Origin: an uncultured Bacilli bacterium
GTDB taxonomy: Bacteria > Bacillota_I > Bacilli_A > RF39 > UBA660
DNA length: 10,893 bases
Assembly (NCBI GenBank): GCA_947593275.1
Contig: CANQDN010000037.1
Coordinates: forward strand, 1 to 10,893
Direction of reading: 5' to 3'
A program made the translations under genes and the position numbers. Under the pieces are notes generated by a model that searched no databases, was not told the origin of the DNA, and worked only from the letters and a program-made list of their open reading frames with translations. Shown here piece after piece: positions 1-6,966 of this stretch (the first letter of the stretch is position 1; each line of letters starts with the position of its first letter).

Positions 1-2
1 AT

Positions 3-401
3 GCAGAAAGATGTGCATCTATGCGGTTTATAGCGCGCTGTTATATAAATTTGGGGAGAATAAAAGAAGCAGAGATGTGGTATAAAGAGGCCATAAAAGA
101 AGCTTCTTATTTAAGAGAAGGGTATGTAGAATTAGCGCAAGTTTATGCTGATCAAAAAAGATATGAAGAAGCTTATCAACTTTTAAATAAAGCGTTTTTA
201 ATAAAAACGAAAGGTCATGTTTATATAAATGAAGCTTTTGCGTGGAATGAGTATATTTATGAATTAATGGGAATAGTGTGTTATAATTTGGGTTATTATC
301 CGGAAGCTTTAGAAAATATGCAGAAAGCAGAAGAGATTAATCCTAAAGATGAACAAATAAAAAATAATTTGATATTAATTAATAATGTCTTAAATGGGTA
401 A
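3..401 (+). CDS. TPR-containing C-terminal end of a probable family 2 glycosyltransferase (5' truncated)
   Basis: The reading frame is open from nt 3 to the TAA at 399-401, so this is the last 132 residues of a longer protein; the ATG at nt 21 is internal. The visible part is helical tetratricopeptide repeat sequence. One unit spans the RFIARCY and AEMWYKEAI motifs, a second LAQVYADQKRYEEAYQLL, and a third GIVCYNLGYYPEALE followed by INPKDEQIKNNL. An aromatic-rich insert (around FAWNEYIYEL) separates the second and third units. This pattern, with CASMRFIARCY at the front, resembles the TPR tail of bacterial glycosyltransferases whose N-terminal half is a GT-A (family 2) domain. The catalytic part lies outside the window, so TPR identity is secure while the enzyme assignment rests on family resemblance. 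Such TPR tails usually bind the acceptor or a partner protein. The next gene starts 77 nt downstream after a weak hairpin. Confidence 0.7.
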   Translation, partial: AERCASMRFIARCYINLGRIKEAEMWYKEAIKEASYLREGYVELAQVYADQKRYEEAYQLLNKAFLIKTKGHVYINEAFAWNEYIYELMGIVCYNLGYYPEALENMQKAEEINPKDEQIKNNLILINNVLNG

Positions 402-414
402 AATAGATGTTTTA

Positions 415-439
415 AGATAAAAAAGGCTTTATTTTATCT
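415..439. other. AT-rich hairpin between genes
   Basis: An 8-bp perfect inverted repeat, AGATAAAA (415-422) and TTTTATCT (432-439), encloses a 9-nt loop just after the stop codon of the glycosyltransferase-type gene. It has little GC and no clean T-run directly after it, so it is at best a weak terminator. It may instead be a chance structure in very AT-rich DNA. Confidence 0.3.
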
Positions 440-466
440 AAAAAATAGTGTAAAATTATGAGATGT

Positions 467-472
467 AAGGAG
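467..472 (+). promoter_or_regulatory. Shine-Dalgarno site that fixes the start at 479
   Basis: AAGGAG lies 6 nt before the ATG at 479. The in-frame upstream ATG at 458 has no such site, and using it would put the ribosome site inside the coding region. The start at 479 also places the first zinc-ribbon Cys at residue 3, as is usual in this family. Confidence 0.8.
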
Positions 473-478
473 ATTTTT

Positions 479-1873
479 ATGTACTGTAGAAATTGTGGAT
501 TTAAAAATAGTGATGACGATAAATTTTGTAGTAAATGTGGAAGTAAAATAGAAGAAGATACTACTAATAGTGTAGTTACTAAAATTAAAGATATGCCTAA
601 AAAGACAAAGATTATTATGGTAGGGGTTTTATCTTTAGTTATATTAGCAATTATAATTTTATCGATGTTACTTAGTAATCCAGTTAAAAAAGTAGAAGAT
701 GCTTTAAATAATTATTATACATACTTTGAGAACTATGATAATAGGTATTTAGTACAAATAGGAAAAGTTTTACAAAGTAATAAAAATGATGTTAAAGTTT
801 TAAATAGTATTAAGAAAACTAGTAATAAAGCAGTTTTAAAATGGGTGAAGAATTTTAATAAAGATTATAAAGATAAAGAAGCTTTAGATGAGAATTATGA
901 GAAGACACGGAATGCTATAAAAGGAATGTATCAATATTTTAGAGGTTTAGAGTATGTAATTGATGGAGAATTATATCAGGAAAGTATTGATGAGTTAGAA
1001 ACATTATATAATTCTAAAACTAATTATTTTTATGGTAATTCTTATAAAGATAGTGATCAATATCAAGTATATTATTATTATCAAAAGGTATTAGAAGAAG
1101 ATAGTTATTATAAAGAAGCTCAAGAGTTTGTAAGTGATTATATTAAAGATGAATTAGATAATCTTATAAGTGAAGTTAAAGAAAAATTAGAGTTTACTGA
1201 TATAGATAGAGAAGAAAAATTAGATAAAACAATAGATGCTTTAGAATATTTGAAAGAGCATGCTTTAGTTAATAATATTGATTTAAGTGAAGCAAAAGAA
1301 TATAAAGAATTAGAAGAGAAAATACTTAAAGATATAACGAATTTTACTAAAGAAGTTGTGGATACTTTAGAAAGTGAAGAAGCTATAGAAAAGATTGAAG
1401 AAGTTTTAAAGTTATTTAGTGATGAAGAAGTTAAAGAGTATAAAGAATTAAAGGAATTAAAAGAAAGTTATGAGAAGAAGTTACCGGATAAATTGGTTAG
1501 TTTAAAAAGAATTTCTTATGATTCAGGAGTTCATTTTAGTAATAAAAAAGTTATTGATGGTAGAGAGTATGATAGTTTAGTTTATTTTAGGATTGCTGGA
1601 GTTAATAAAGCAATAACTTATGAATTAAATAAAGAATATCAAGAATTTAAAACGACTATTATGAAAGATCAGGATATAGGTGATAATTTTAAAGGTTCGA
1701 TTGTTTTTTATGGGGATGGAAAAGAAATATATCGGACAGATAATTTTCAAAATAGTGAAGAAATTAATTTTAGTGTAAAAGATGTTCAAGAACTTAAAAT
1801 AGAGTTTGTAACCGAAAGTACAGTAGAGGGTACTTCTTACATTTATTTAGTTGAGCCATATTTGTATAGATAA
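479..1873 (+). CDS. Zinc-ribbon membrane protein with external NPCBM-like C-terminal domain
   Basis: This 464-residue protein has four visible parts. Residues 3-20 form a zinc ribbon with Cys3, Cys6, Cys17 and Cys20 (CxxC-x10-CxxC). Residues 45-65 form one hydrophobic membrane helix preceded by lysines, which predicts the ribbon inside the cell and the rest outside. Residues 70-335 are strongly charged and helical, rich in Lys, Glu and Tyr, with likely coiled coil. The last ~125 residues (339-464) look like an NPCBM module. They contain ITYELNKEYQEF, GSIVFYGDGKEIYRTD and a closing VQELKIEFV strand, matching the usual order in that carbohydrate-binding fold (PF08305). A role in binding wall or host glycans is inferred; no catalytic motif is seen. 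It lies 20 nt upstream of another zinc-ribbon membrane protein, and the two are probably co-transcribed. The start at 479 is chosen over 458 for its ribosome site. Confidence 0.75.
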   Translation: MYCRNCGFKNSDDDKFCSKCGSKIEEDTTNSVVTKIKDMPKKTKIIMVGVLSLVILAIIILSMLLSNPVKKVEDALNNYYTYFENYDNRYLVQIGKVLQSNKNDVKVLNSIKKTSNKAVLKWVKNFNKDYKDKEALDENYEKTRNAIKGMYQYFRGLEYVIDGELYQESIDELETLYNSKTNYFYGNSYKDSDQYQVYYYYQKVLEEDSYYKEAQEFVSDYIKDELDNLISEVKEKLEFTDIDREEKLDKTIDALEYLKEHALVNNIDLSEAKEYKELEEKILKDITNFTKEVVDTLESEEAIEKIEEVLKLFSDEEVKEYKELKELKESYEKKLPDKLVSLKRISYDSGVHFSNKKVIDGREYDSLVYFRIAGVNKAITYELNKEYQEFKTTIMKDQDIGDNFKGSIVFYGDGKEIYRTDNFQNSEEINFSVKDVQELKIEFVTESTVEGTSYIYLVEPYLYR

Positions 1874-1893
1874 TTAAAGGAGTGTGAGTTAAA

Positions 1894-2745
1894 ATGGCTG
1901 AAGAAAAGAAAACAAAAAAGAAAGTAGTAAAAGAGGAGGTAAAGGTTGAGAAAAGATTTTGTACACATTGTGGTCGAGAATTAAAAGATGGCGAAGAGTG
2001 CAATTGTAAAGAATCTAAAGAAGCAGTTAGTATTAATACAGATGTAATTAAAGGTTATGCTAGTTCATTTGTTAATGTAATATTAAATTGTTTTAAAAGG
2101 CCTCAAGAAACAGTAAAAGAAGAAGTAGAAAAGAAAGATACAACTAATAATTTAATTATGCTTGGAGCACTTGCTATAAGTTTTGGATTATATGTTGTGG
2201 GAGCTTTTGGTTCAATTATGGGATTTTTTAATAGTTCTCTTAGTTCTATTAATAATAATTATAATATTAGTATTCCATATTTTAAAATATTTTTATCAGT
2301 TACAATTATGTATTTTATCTTAGCTTTTATTCCAATTTTAGTTTCATTTGGAATCGCAAAAATGAGTGGTAGTACAAAATTAGAGTTTAAGAAAGCAATA
2401 AGTTTATATACAACAAGTCAGGCACCTCAAGTAGTTAGTTATCTTATAATGGCTTTATTATATGGACTTAATATTCTTACTTGGATAGGACTTATTATTG
2501 GAACAATTATAAGTGTAGTTTGTTTCTTTAATTATATAATTGGTTATTTAGATGTAACAGAAATAAAAGGAAGCAGAAAGAGTTATTCACTTTCAGCATT
2601 TACAATTTTATGGGTAGTAGTATATATTGTAATTTTAGTGTTATTTATTGGTAATTTAATATCAAGTGTTTATAAAGATATTAAAATAACTGGTAATGGT
2701 TATGATTATAATATTAATGAATTAGAAGATTGGTTTAATTGGTAA
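1894..2745 (+). CDS. Zinc-ribbon, Yip1-like multi-pass membrane protein
   Basis: This 283-residue protein starts with a lysine-rich stretch and a zinc ribbon with Cys23, Cys26, Cys36 and Cys38 (CxxC-x9-CxC). An amphipathic linker with the CFKRPQETV motif follows, then about five membrane helices between residue 85 and 260. A short acidic tail ends in EDWFNW. The linker plus five-helix layout fits the Yip1-like family of bacterial membrane proteins, many of which carry an N-terminal zinc ribbon; their function is not established. AAAGGAG at 1876-1882 lies 11 nt before the ATG. The gene follows the NPCBM-like zinc-ribbon gene by 20 nt and is the last of the unit, since a clear terminator begins 11 nt after its stop. 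Shared architecture and operon position suggest the two proteins act together, but no partner or substrate can be named. Confidence 0.7.
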   Translation: MAEEKKTKKKVVKEEVKVEKRFCTHCGRELKDGEECNCKESKEAVSINTDVIKGYASSFVNVILNCFKRPQETVKEEVEKKDTTNNLIMLGALAISFGLYVVGAFGSIMGFFNSSLSSINNNYNISIPYFKIFLSVTIMYFILAFIPILVSFGIAKMSGSTKLEFKKAISLYTTSQAPQVVSYLIMALLYGLNILTWIGLIIGTIISVVCFFNYIIGYLDVTEIKGSRKSYSLSAFTILWVVVYIVILVLFIGNLISSVYKDIKITGNGYDYNINELEDWFNW

Positions 2746-2756
2746 AAAAAATACTT

Positions 2757-2789
2757 GCTATGCAAAAATTGGCATAGCTTTTATTTTTT
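2757..2789 (+). terminator. Rho-independent terminator after the zinc-ribbon pair
   Basis: GCTATGC (2757-2763) and GCATAGC (2772-2778) form a perfect 7-bp stem with an 8-nt loop, followed directly by a T-rich tract. It closes the zinc-ribbon gene pair and lies just before the next promoter. Confidence 0.9.
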
Positions 2790-2791
2790 AT

Positions 2792-2820
2792 TTGCTTAAT
2801 TTTTAAAATAAGGTTATAAT
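2792..2820 (+). promoter_or_regulatory. Sigma-A type promoter for the ZIP-SDR-patatin operon
   Basis: TTGCTT (2792-2797) and a perfect TATAAT (2815-2820) are separated by 17 nt. Transcription would start near 2827, giving a leader of about 15 nt with GGAG at 2827-2830 ahead of the ATG at 2842. The -35 overlaps the end of the preceding terminator's T-tract. Confidence 0.75.
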
Positions 2821-2841
2821 TATGGTGGAGTTGAAGAGAAA

Positions 2842-3591
2842 ATGAAGATATGGGGATTAGTATTAACTTTAATATCAGGATTATTCTTTTTGGTTGGGGG
2901 ATTAATTTCTTTAAGAGTAAAAGATAAAGATAAGTTAAATAATTTTAGTGTAGCTCTTTCTTTTATGGTTATGCTTGGTCTTATCTTTTGGGATATAATT
3001 CCGGATTTAGAAGAGTTATTTGTTCATTATTCTTTTAAAAGTAAGTTAATGATAATAGGGGGATGTGGACTTTTAGGGTTTATGCTTTTAAAGATTTTAG
3101 ATTTTTTTATTCCAACTCATCATCATGAACATAAAGATAATGAAAAAAATAATAAAGAACATATATCACATATTCATCATATTGGGATTCTTACAATTAT
3201 TAGTTTGATATTACATAATGTATTAGAGGGGTTTTTGGTTGTAGGTATTTTTAATAATAGTATTAAAGCGGGGATATTATTTGCTTTATCAGTTTTATTA
3301 CATAATGTTCCTTTAGGTACCCATATTTTTGGCGCTATAGATATAAAGAATAATAAAATACTGGCAAGTATGCTTAGTTTATCAAGTTTTTTTGGGGGTT
3401 TAATCTTTTTAGTTATTGGAAATATTAGTGAAATTATTTTAGGTATTATTGGGGGAATAACTTTAGGTATGCTTATTTATATAGTTTTAATGGAGCTATG
3501 GCAAGAGGTTTATACCCATAAAAAGAAGAAAGAAACTATTTTAGGATTATTGGTGGGAGTAATAATTATATTATTATCCATGGTTATATAG
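2842..3591 (+). CDS. ZIP family metal transporter, variant binuclear centre
   Basis: This 249-residue, all-helical membrane protein has the length and layout of bacterial ZIP (ZupT/GufA-like) carriers, which move Zn2+, Fe2+ or Mn2+ across the cell membrane. A cytoplasmic-type loop rich in His (residues 93-113, THHHEH to HIHH) sits between TM3 and TM4, as is typical. TM4 carries HNVLEG (His125, Asn126, Glu129) in place of the usual HNxPEG. TM5 carries HNVPLG (His154, Asn155), where the usual HNIPEG glutamate is Leu158. TM6 has MELWQE, which may supply an acidic ligand. From the known ZIP structure, the TM5 glutamate bridges the two metal sites, so its loss may leave a single site or a changed specificity. 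It is the first gene of the unit; the stop is 11 nt before the next ATG, and AGGAGG for that gene abuts it. Confidence 0.85.
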   Translation: MKIWGLVLTLISGLFFLVGGLISLRVKDKDKLNNFSVALSFMVMLGLIFWDIIPDLEELFVHYSFKSKLMIIGGCGLLGFMLLKILDFFIPTHHHEHKDNEKNNKEHISHIHHIGILTIISLILHNVLEGFLVVGIFNNSIKAGILFALSVLLHNVPLGTHIFGAIDIKNNKILASMLSLSSFFGGLIFLVIGNISEIILGIIGGITLGMLIYIVLMELWQEVYTHKKKKETILGLLVGVIIILLSMVI

Positions 3592-3602
3592 GAGGAATAA
3601 AG

Positions 3603-4538
3603 ATGAAAAAGGTATTAGTAACAGGAGCGGCTGGAGTCATTGGTATTAATGTTATTAAATATTTATTAAGTGAAGGGAAATATGAGATAACAGCTTTGGA
3701 TTTAAGAACTAAAAATAGTCAGAAAAAATTAAAGAAGTATCGCCGGAGAATAAATATTATATATGGGGATATGAATGATAATGTATTAATAGAAGCTTTA
3801 GTTAAAGATCAAGATTATATTATTCATTTAGCGAGTGTTTTACCTCCTTTCGCGGATATTAAAAAAAATCTATGTGAATTAATGGAATATAATGGAACAG
3901 AAAATATTGTTAAAGCGATAAATTATTATAATCCTAATTGTTTTTTGATTTATGCTTCATCAACGACTATATATGGAGATAAAGAAGAAGTAGATGTAAA
4001 TGTAAAACCTAATGTAACTTCAATAGATTATTATAGTAATAATAAAATTAAGACAGAAAAATTGTTACAGAAGAAAGTTAAGAATTATACAATATTTAGA
4101 GTACCTTTAGTTTTATGTGATCCTAAAAGTGGAGCTTTTATGTATAATGTTAGATTAAAAAGAATGACGGAAGCGATAAGTGATAGTGATGCGGGATATG
4201 CTTTTGTTAAAGCGATAGATTATAGTAATAAGCTTAATAATAAAATATTTAATTTAGGTGGAGGAGATAGTACTAAAGCTTATTATGGAAAGATTTTAGC
4301 GGGTGTTTTGAAGTATTATGGATTAAGTTTAAAATATTTGTTTAATGTATTTTTTATTGATAAGAATTTTTATACTCATGTTTATTCAGATAGTGATAAC
4401 TTAAATAAAATCTTAGAATATCGAAGTGATTCTTTGGATTCTTATTTTATGCAGTTAAGAAGAAAAAGTAGTGGAAGAGTTATACAAAGGTTACTTGCTA
4501 AGCCCCTTTCTTATATCTTAAATAAGAGGTATAAATGA
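3603..4538 (+). CDS. NAD-dependent epimerase/dehydratase-like protein (extended SDR)
   Basis: This 311-residue Rossmann protein has GxxGxxG at residues 8-14 (GAAGVIG) and Asp33 at the end of strand 2, which favours NAD over NADP. GDMND at 55-59 and HLAS at 75-78 follow. The catalytic region has SSTTIYG at 119-125 and Tyr144-x3-Lys148. These are the marks of extended short-chain dehydrogenases, including nucleotide-sugar epimerases, dehydratases and related lipid enzymes. The C-terminal substrate region, basic and ending in a Lys/Arg-rich tail, does not point to one substrate. AGGAGG at 3590-3595 lies 7 nt before the ATG. The stop overlaps the next start in ATGA, so it is translationally coupled to the patatin-like gene. 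The pairing suggests a lipid or glycolipid substrate, which is inference only. Confidence 0.85.
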   Translation: MKKVLVTGAAGVIGINVIKYLLSEGKYEITALDLRTKNSQKKLKKYRRRINIIYGDMNDNVLIEALVKDQDYIIHLASVLPPFADIKKNLCELMEYNGTENIVKAINYYNPNCFLIYASSTTIYGDKEEVDVNVKPNVTSIDYYSNNKIKTEKLLQKKVKNYTIFRVPLVLCDPKSGAFMYNVRLKRMTEAISDSDAGYAFVKAIDYSNKLNNKIFNLGGGDSTKAYYGKILAGVLKYYGLSLKYLFNVFFIDKNFYTHVYSDSDNLNKILEYRSDSLDSYFMQLRRKSSGRVIQRLLAKPLSYILNKRYK

Positions 4539-5584
4539 TTGGACTGGCACTAGAAGGGGGAGGAGTAAAAGGCTCATATCAAGCAGGTGTTTATATGGCT
4601 TTTTATGAGTGTAATATTAAGATAGACGCTGTATGTGGAACAAGTATTGGAGCAATAAATGGAGCAGTTATAGCAAGTGGACATGGTGAAGATTTACCAA
4701 AGATTTGGCGAAGTTTATCAATGGGTCATGTTTTTGGGTTTTCAGATGATTTTATAGATTTGATTAAAAAAGGGAAACATAATTGGGGGTTTGTTAAATT
4801 AACTATTGCTAATATTTTAAAAATATTTAGTAATAAAGGAATAGAATTAAAGGGGCTTAAAAAAGTTATTGATGATAATATAAATAGTGAAGAGTTAATT
4901 AATAGTAATATTGATTTTGGAATCTGTACTGTGCGATTTAAAGATTTAAAACCTCTTTATTTATTTAAAGAAGATATGGATCCTACAAAGATAAAAGATT
5001 ATATTTTAGCAAGTTCTTTTTTACCATTTTTTAAGAAAGAGAAACTTATTGATGATAATTATTATTTAGATGGTGGTTTTTATGATTTAGGTCCTGTTAA
5101 TATGCTCATTAACAGAGGTTGTGATCTTATTTATTTAGTTAAAGTACATGGAATAGGAATTAGGAGACCTTATGATAATCATTCAAATGTAATAGTAATA
5201 GAATCAAAAAGGAATCTTGGGAAAGTAATCGATTTAGACCCTAAAAGAGTAGAAGAAAATATTATGATGGGATATTATGATGCGATTAGAATACTTAAGA
5301 ATTATGATGGTGAGAAATATGTTTTTAAAAGAAGAAGTGAAGATTATTATAAGTTTTTAAATAAAAAAGTAAATTATAAGTTATATAAAAGAGTAAGTTT
5401 ATTTTTTAAAACAGATAATTATAAAGATACAACTATTAAAGCTTTAGAATATATTATGGAAGAACAAAATATAAATTATTATAAGATCTATAAAATAAGT
5501 GACATTATAAGAAAATTAAAAAAGAATACGAAGAATAAATTTTTATATACATATATTAAGAATTTACGAAACTTGTGGTTTTAA
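4535..5584 (+). CDS. Patatin-like phospholipase / serine lipid hydrolase
   Basis: This 349-residue protein opens with the full patatin signature. GGGVKG at residues 8-13 forms the oxyanion hole. GTSIG at 35-39 carries the nucleophile Ser37. DGG at 178-180 supplies the catalytic Asp178. The Ser-Asp dyad is therefore intact, and the ~185-residue core matches cytosolic bacterial patatin-like proteins of the RssA/YlbK type, which hydrolyse acyl esters of lipids. There is no signal peptide. The remaining ~165 residues are basic and rich in Lys, Tyr and Asn, and may lie on the membrane surface. AGAGG at 4525-4529 and the ATGA overlap with the SDR gene show coupled translation. No terminator is visible after the stop; the next gene has its own promoter, whose -35 starts 2 nt after the stop codon. 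Substrate unknown. Confidence 0.88.
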   Translation: MIGLALEGGGVKGSYQAGVYMAFYECNIKIDAVCGTSIGAINGAVIASGHGEDLPKIWRSLSMGHVFGFSDDFIDLIKKGKHNWGFVKLTIANILKIFSNKGIELKGLKKVIDDNINSEELINSNIDFGICTVRFKDLKPLYLFKEDMDPTKIKDYILASSFLPFFKKEKLIDDNYYLDGGFYDLGPVNMLINRGCDLIYLVKVHGIGIRRPYDNHSNVIVIESKRNLGKVIDLDPKRVEENIMMGYYDAIRILKNYDGEKYVFKRRSEDYYKFLNKKVNYKLYKRVSLFFKTDNYKDTTIKALEYIMEEQNINYYKIYKISDIIRKLKKNTKNKFLYTYIKNLRNLWF

Positions 5585-5585
5585 G

Positions 5586-5615
5586 TAGACATAGTTTAGT
5601 TTTTAGTGTTATAAT
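5586..5615 (+). promoter_or_regulatory. Extended -10 promoter for yebC
   Basis: TAGACA (5586-5591, 5 of 6 bases of the -35 consensus) and TATAAT (5610-5615) are 18 nt apart, with TGT just before the -10 (extended -10). Transcription would begin near 5622, ahead of the strong AGGAGGG at 5630-5636. Confidence 0.8.
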
Positions 5616-5641
5616 TTATAACGAATTTTAGGAGGGATATT

Positions 5642-6361
5642 ATGGGACGAGCTTATGAAGTTAGAAAAGCAAGTATTCAAAAAACAGGAGCAATGAAAGC
5701 TAAAACATATTCAACTTTTGCTAAAGAAATATATTTGGCAGCAAAAAAAGGATCTTGTGAATTAGAAAGTAATAGAGATTTAAAAAGAATTGTTGAAAAA
5801 GCTAAAAGAGCTCAAGTACCTAGTGATATAATTAATAGAGCTATTGAAAAAGCTAAAGGAGTAGGGGGAGAGGATTATCATGAAGTTATTTATGAAGGAT
5901 TTGGTCCAGGGGCTTCTACTTTAATTATTAAAACTTTAACAGATAATGTTAATCGAACTGTTGGAATGGTTAGAGCGGCTTTTAATAAAGTTAATAAAAG
6001 TTTAGGAGTTAGTAATAGTGTATCTTATAATTATGATTATTTGGCAGTTATTTCTTTTAAAACAGATAAAGAAGAAGAAATATTTGAAGCTTTATTAAAT
6101 GAGGGAATAGAGCCAGTAGAATTTGAAAAAGAAGATGCGGAATTAGTTATAAGTGTAGAACCTACAAATATAAATAGATGTAAAGATATAGTTGAAGGGA
6201 TTATTTCGGATGTAGAATATACAATAGATGAAGTAGGAATGTATCCTAAAAATAAAGTAGAGTTATCAGAAGAAGATAAAGAAGTATTTTTAAAGTTATA
6301 TAATATGCTAGATGAAATTGAAGATGTAACAGAAATTTATCATAATGTTAGTAATGTTTAA
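5642..6361 (+). CDS. yebC: YebC/PmpR/TACO1 family protein
   Basis: This 239-residue protein is full length for the YebC family and aligns from its first residues: MGR start, AKEIYLAAKKG near residue 32, ESNRDLKRIVEKAK, VPSDIINRAIEKAKG, then YEGFGPGA and NRTVGMVRAAFNK. The central VSNSVSYNYD and the acidic C-terminal half complete the usual three domains. Family members are cytoplasmic. They have been described both as transcription regulators (PmpR type) and, like mitochondrial TACO1, as translation factors that relieve ribosome stalling at proline-rich stretches. The sequence alone does not separate these roles. The AGGAGG site is 6 nt before the ATG. The gene stands alone with its own extended -10 promoter and a terminator that overlaps its stop codon, so it is a single-gene unit. 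Confidence 0.93.
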   Translation: MGRAYEVRKASIQKTGAMKAKTYSTFAKEIYLAAKKGSCELESNRDLKRIVEKAKRAQVPSDIINRAIEKAKGVGGEDYHEVIYEGFGPGASTLIIKTLTDNVNRTVGMVRAAFNKVNKSLGVSNSVSYNYDYLAVISFKTDKEEEIFEALLNEGIEPVEFEKEDAELVISVEPTNINRCKDIVEGIISDVEYTIDEVGMYPKNKVELSEEDKEVFLKLYNMLDEIEDVTEIYHNVSNV

Positions 6362-6382
6362 GAAGAGTTTTCTTCTTTTTTT
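6360..6382 (+). terminator. Terminator overlapping the yebC stop codon
   Basis: AAGAAGA (6360-6366) and TCTTCTT (6371-6377) form a 7-bp stem with a 4-nt loop, followed by a run of T to 6382. The stem begins inside the TAA stop, so yebC has almost no 3' untranslated region. Confidence 0.8.
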
Positions 6383-6393
6383 GTTTAGGGGCA

Positions 6394-6421
6394 TTGTTTA
6401 AAATTTTTCATATAATATATT
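6394..6421 (+). promoter_or_regulatory. Probable promoter of cysE
   Basis: Two overlapping readings are possible. TTGTTT (6394-6399) with TATATT (6416-6421) at 16 nt spacing is one. A perfect TATAAT (6411-6416) with only a poor -35 (GGGGCA at 6388-6393) is the other. Either places the transcript start at about 6422-6428, only a few bases before the ATG at 6431. Confidence 0.45.
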
Positions 6422-6430
6422 GTGATTTAT

Positions 6431-6925
6431 ATGATAAAGTTTGTAAGAAATTTGACTAAATTAATTAAAGAAAAAGACCCGGCAATACATAGTAATTGGG
6501 AAGTTATTTTGTATCCTTTTTTTAAAGTTTATATATATTATGTTATAGCGCATTTTCTTTATTTGCATAAATTTTATTTTTTGGCTAGATATTTAAGTGA
6601 AAAAGCTAAGAGGAAAACTGGGATTGAGATTCATCCAGGAGCGAGGATTGGGAAAAACTTTTTTATTGATCATGGGGTAGGAGTTGTAATTGGAGAAACT
6701 GCTTTAATAGGGGATAATGTTGTAATTTATCATGGGGTTACGTTAGGGGGAACAGGAAAAGATAAAGGAAAGAGACATCCAACTATTAAAGATAATGTGG
6801 TTATTGGAGCGGGGACGATAATTTTAGGTAATATTACAATTGGAGAAAAGGCGATTATTGGGGCAGGAGCAATAGTTTTAAAAGATGTACCAGATAATAG
6901 TGTAGTTGTGGGTGTGTATAAATAA
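6431..6925 (+). CDS. cysE: Serine O-acetyltransferase (short form)
   Basis: This enzyme transfers acetyl from acetyl-CoA to L-serine, the first committed step of cysteine synthesis. The 164-residue product has a helical N-terminal part with KEKDPAI, then a left-handed beta-helix of hexapeptide repeats from about residue 64. Catalytic Asp80-His81 sit in FIDHGVGVVIGET. YHGVTLGGTG (from Tyr100) and RHP (Arg114-His115) are the conserved acetyl-CoA/serine-site motifs. The GAGTIILGNITIG coil follows. It stops at VVGVYK, where family members usually continue VPAK/R plus a tail; that tail binds CysK in longer forms. I choose ATG 6431 over an in-frame GTG at 6422 because family members start near this point. 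Neither start has a Shine-Dalgarno site. No T-box or other riboswitch precedes it. It lies between the yebC terminator and the RNA gene promoter, so it is monocistronic. Confidence 0.9.
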   Translation: MIKFVRNLTKLIKEKDPAIHSNWEVILYPFFKVYIYYVIAHFLYLHKFYFLARYLSEKAKRKTGIEIHPGARIGKNFFIDHGVGVVIGETALIGDNVVIYHGVTLGGTGKDKGKRHPTIKDNVVIGAGTIILGNITIGEKAIIGAGAIVLKDVPDNSVVVGVYK

Positions 6926-6932
6926 ATTAAGC

Positions 6933-6961
6933 TTTACATTCTAAAGTTTTTATTATATAAT
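6933..6961 (+). promoter_or_regulatory. Near-consensus promoter of the non-coding RNA gene
   Basis: TTTACA (6933-6938, 5 of 6 bases of the -35 consensus), a 17-nt spacer and a perfect TATAAT (6956-6961) predict transcription from about 6967-6968. It begins 8 nt after the cysE stop. No protein-coding gene follows in this direction before 8809, which has its own promoter. Confidence 0.85.
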
Positions 6962-6966
6962 GAATA

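Noticed and set aside
1..327. Ten-base repeat ATGCAGAAAG at 1-10 and 318-327
   Set aside because: Both copies are inside the TPR coding region in different contexts; a single short match in low-complexity DNA is not evidence of a repeat element.
451..456. Possible -10 box TAAAAT upstream of the zinc-ribbon gene at 479
   Set aside because: The best -35 at a proper spacing (TTTATT, 428-433) matches only 3 of 6 bases, which is expected by chance in such AT-rich DNA.
1794..2003. Minus-strand reading frame of 69 codons
   Set aside because: It lies across the end of the NPCBM-like gene and the start of the next zinc-ribbon gene, both strongly supported, and has no ribosome site or recognisable motif.
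4536..4538. TGA read as Trp (Mycoplasma-type code)
   Set aside because: All Trp in conserved motifs are TGG, no TGA interrupts any conserved domain, and the TGA codons at 4536 and 9562 fall at natural ends that overlap the next start.
6383..6430. Cysteine T-box or other riboswitch ahead of cysE
   Set aside because: Only 48 nt separate the yebC terminator from the ATG, with no T-box motif and no space for an aptamer.
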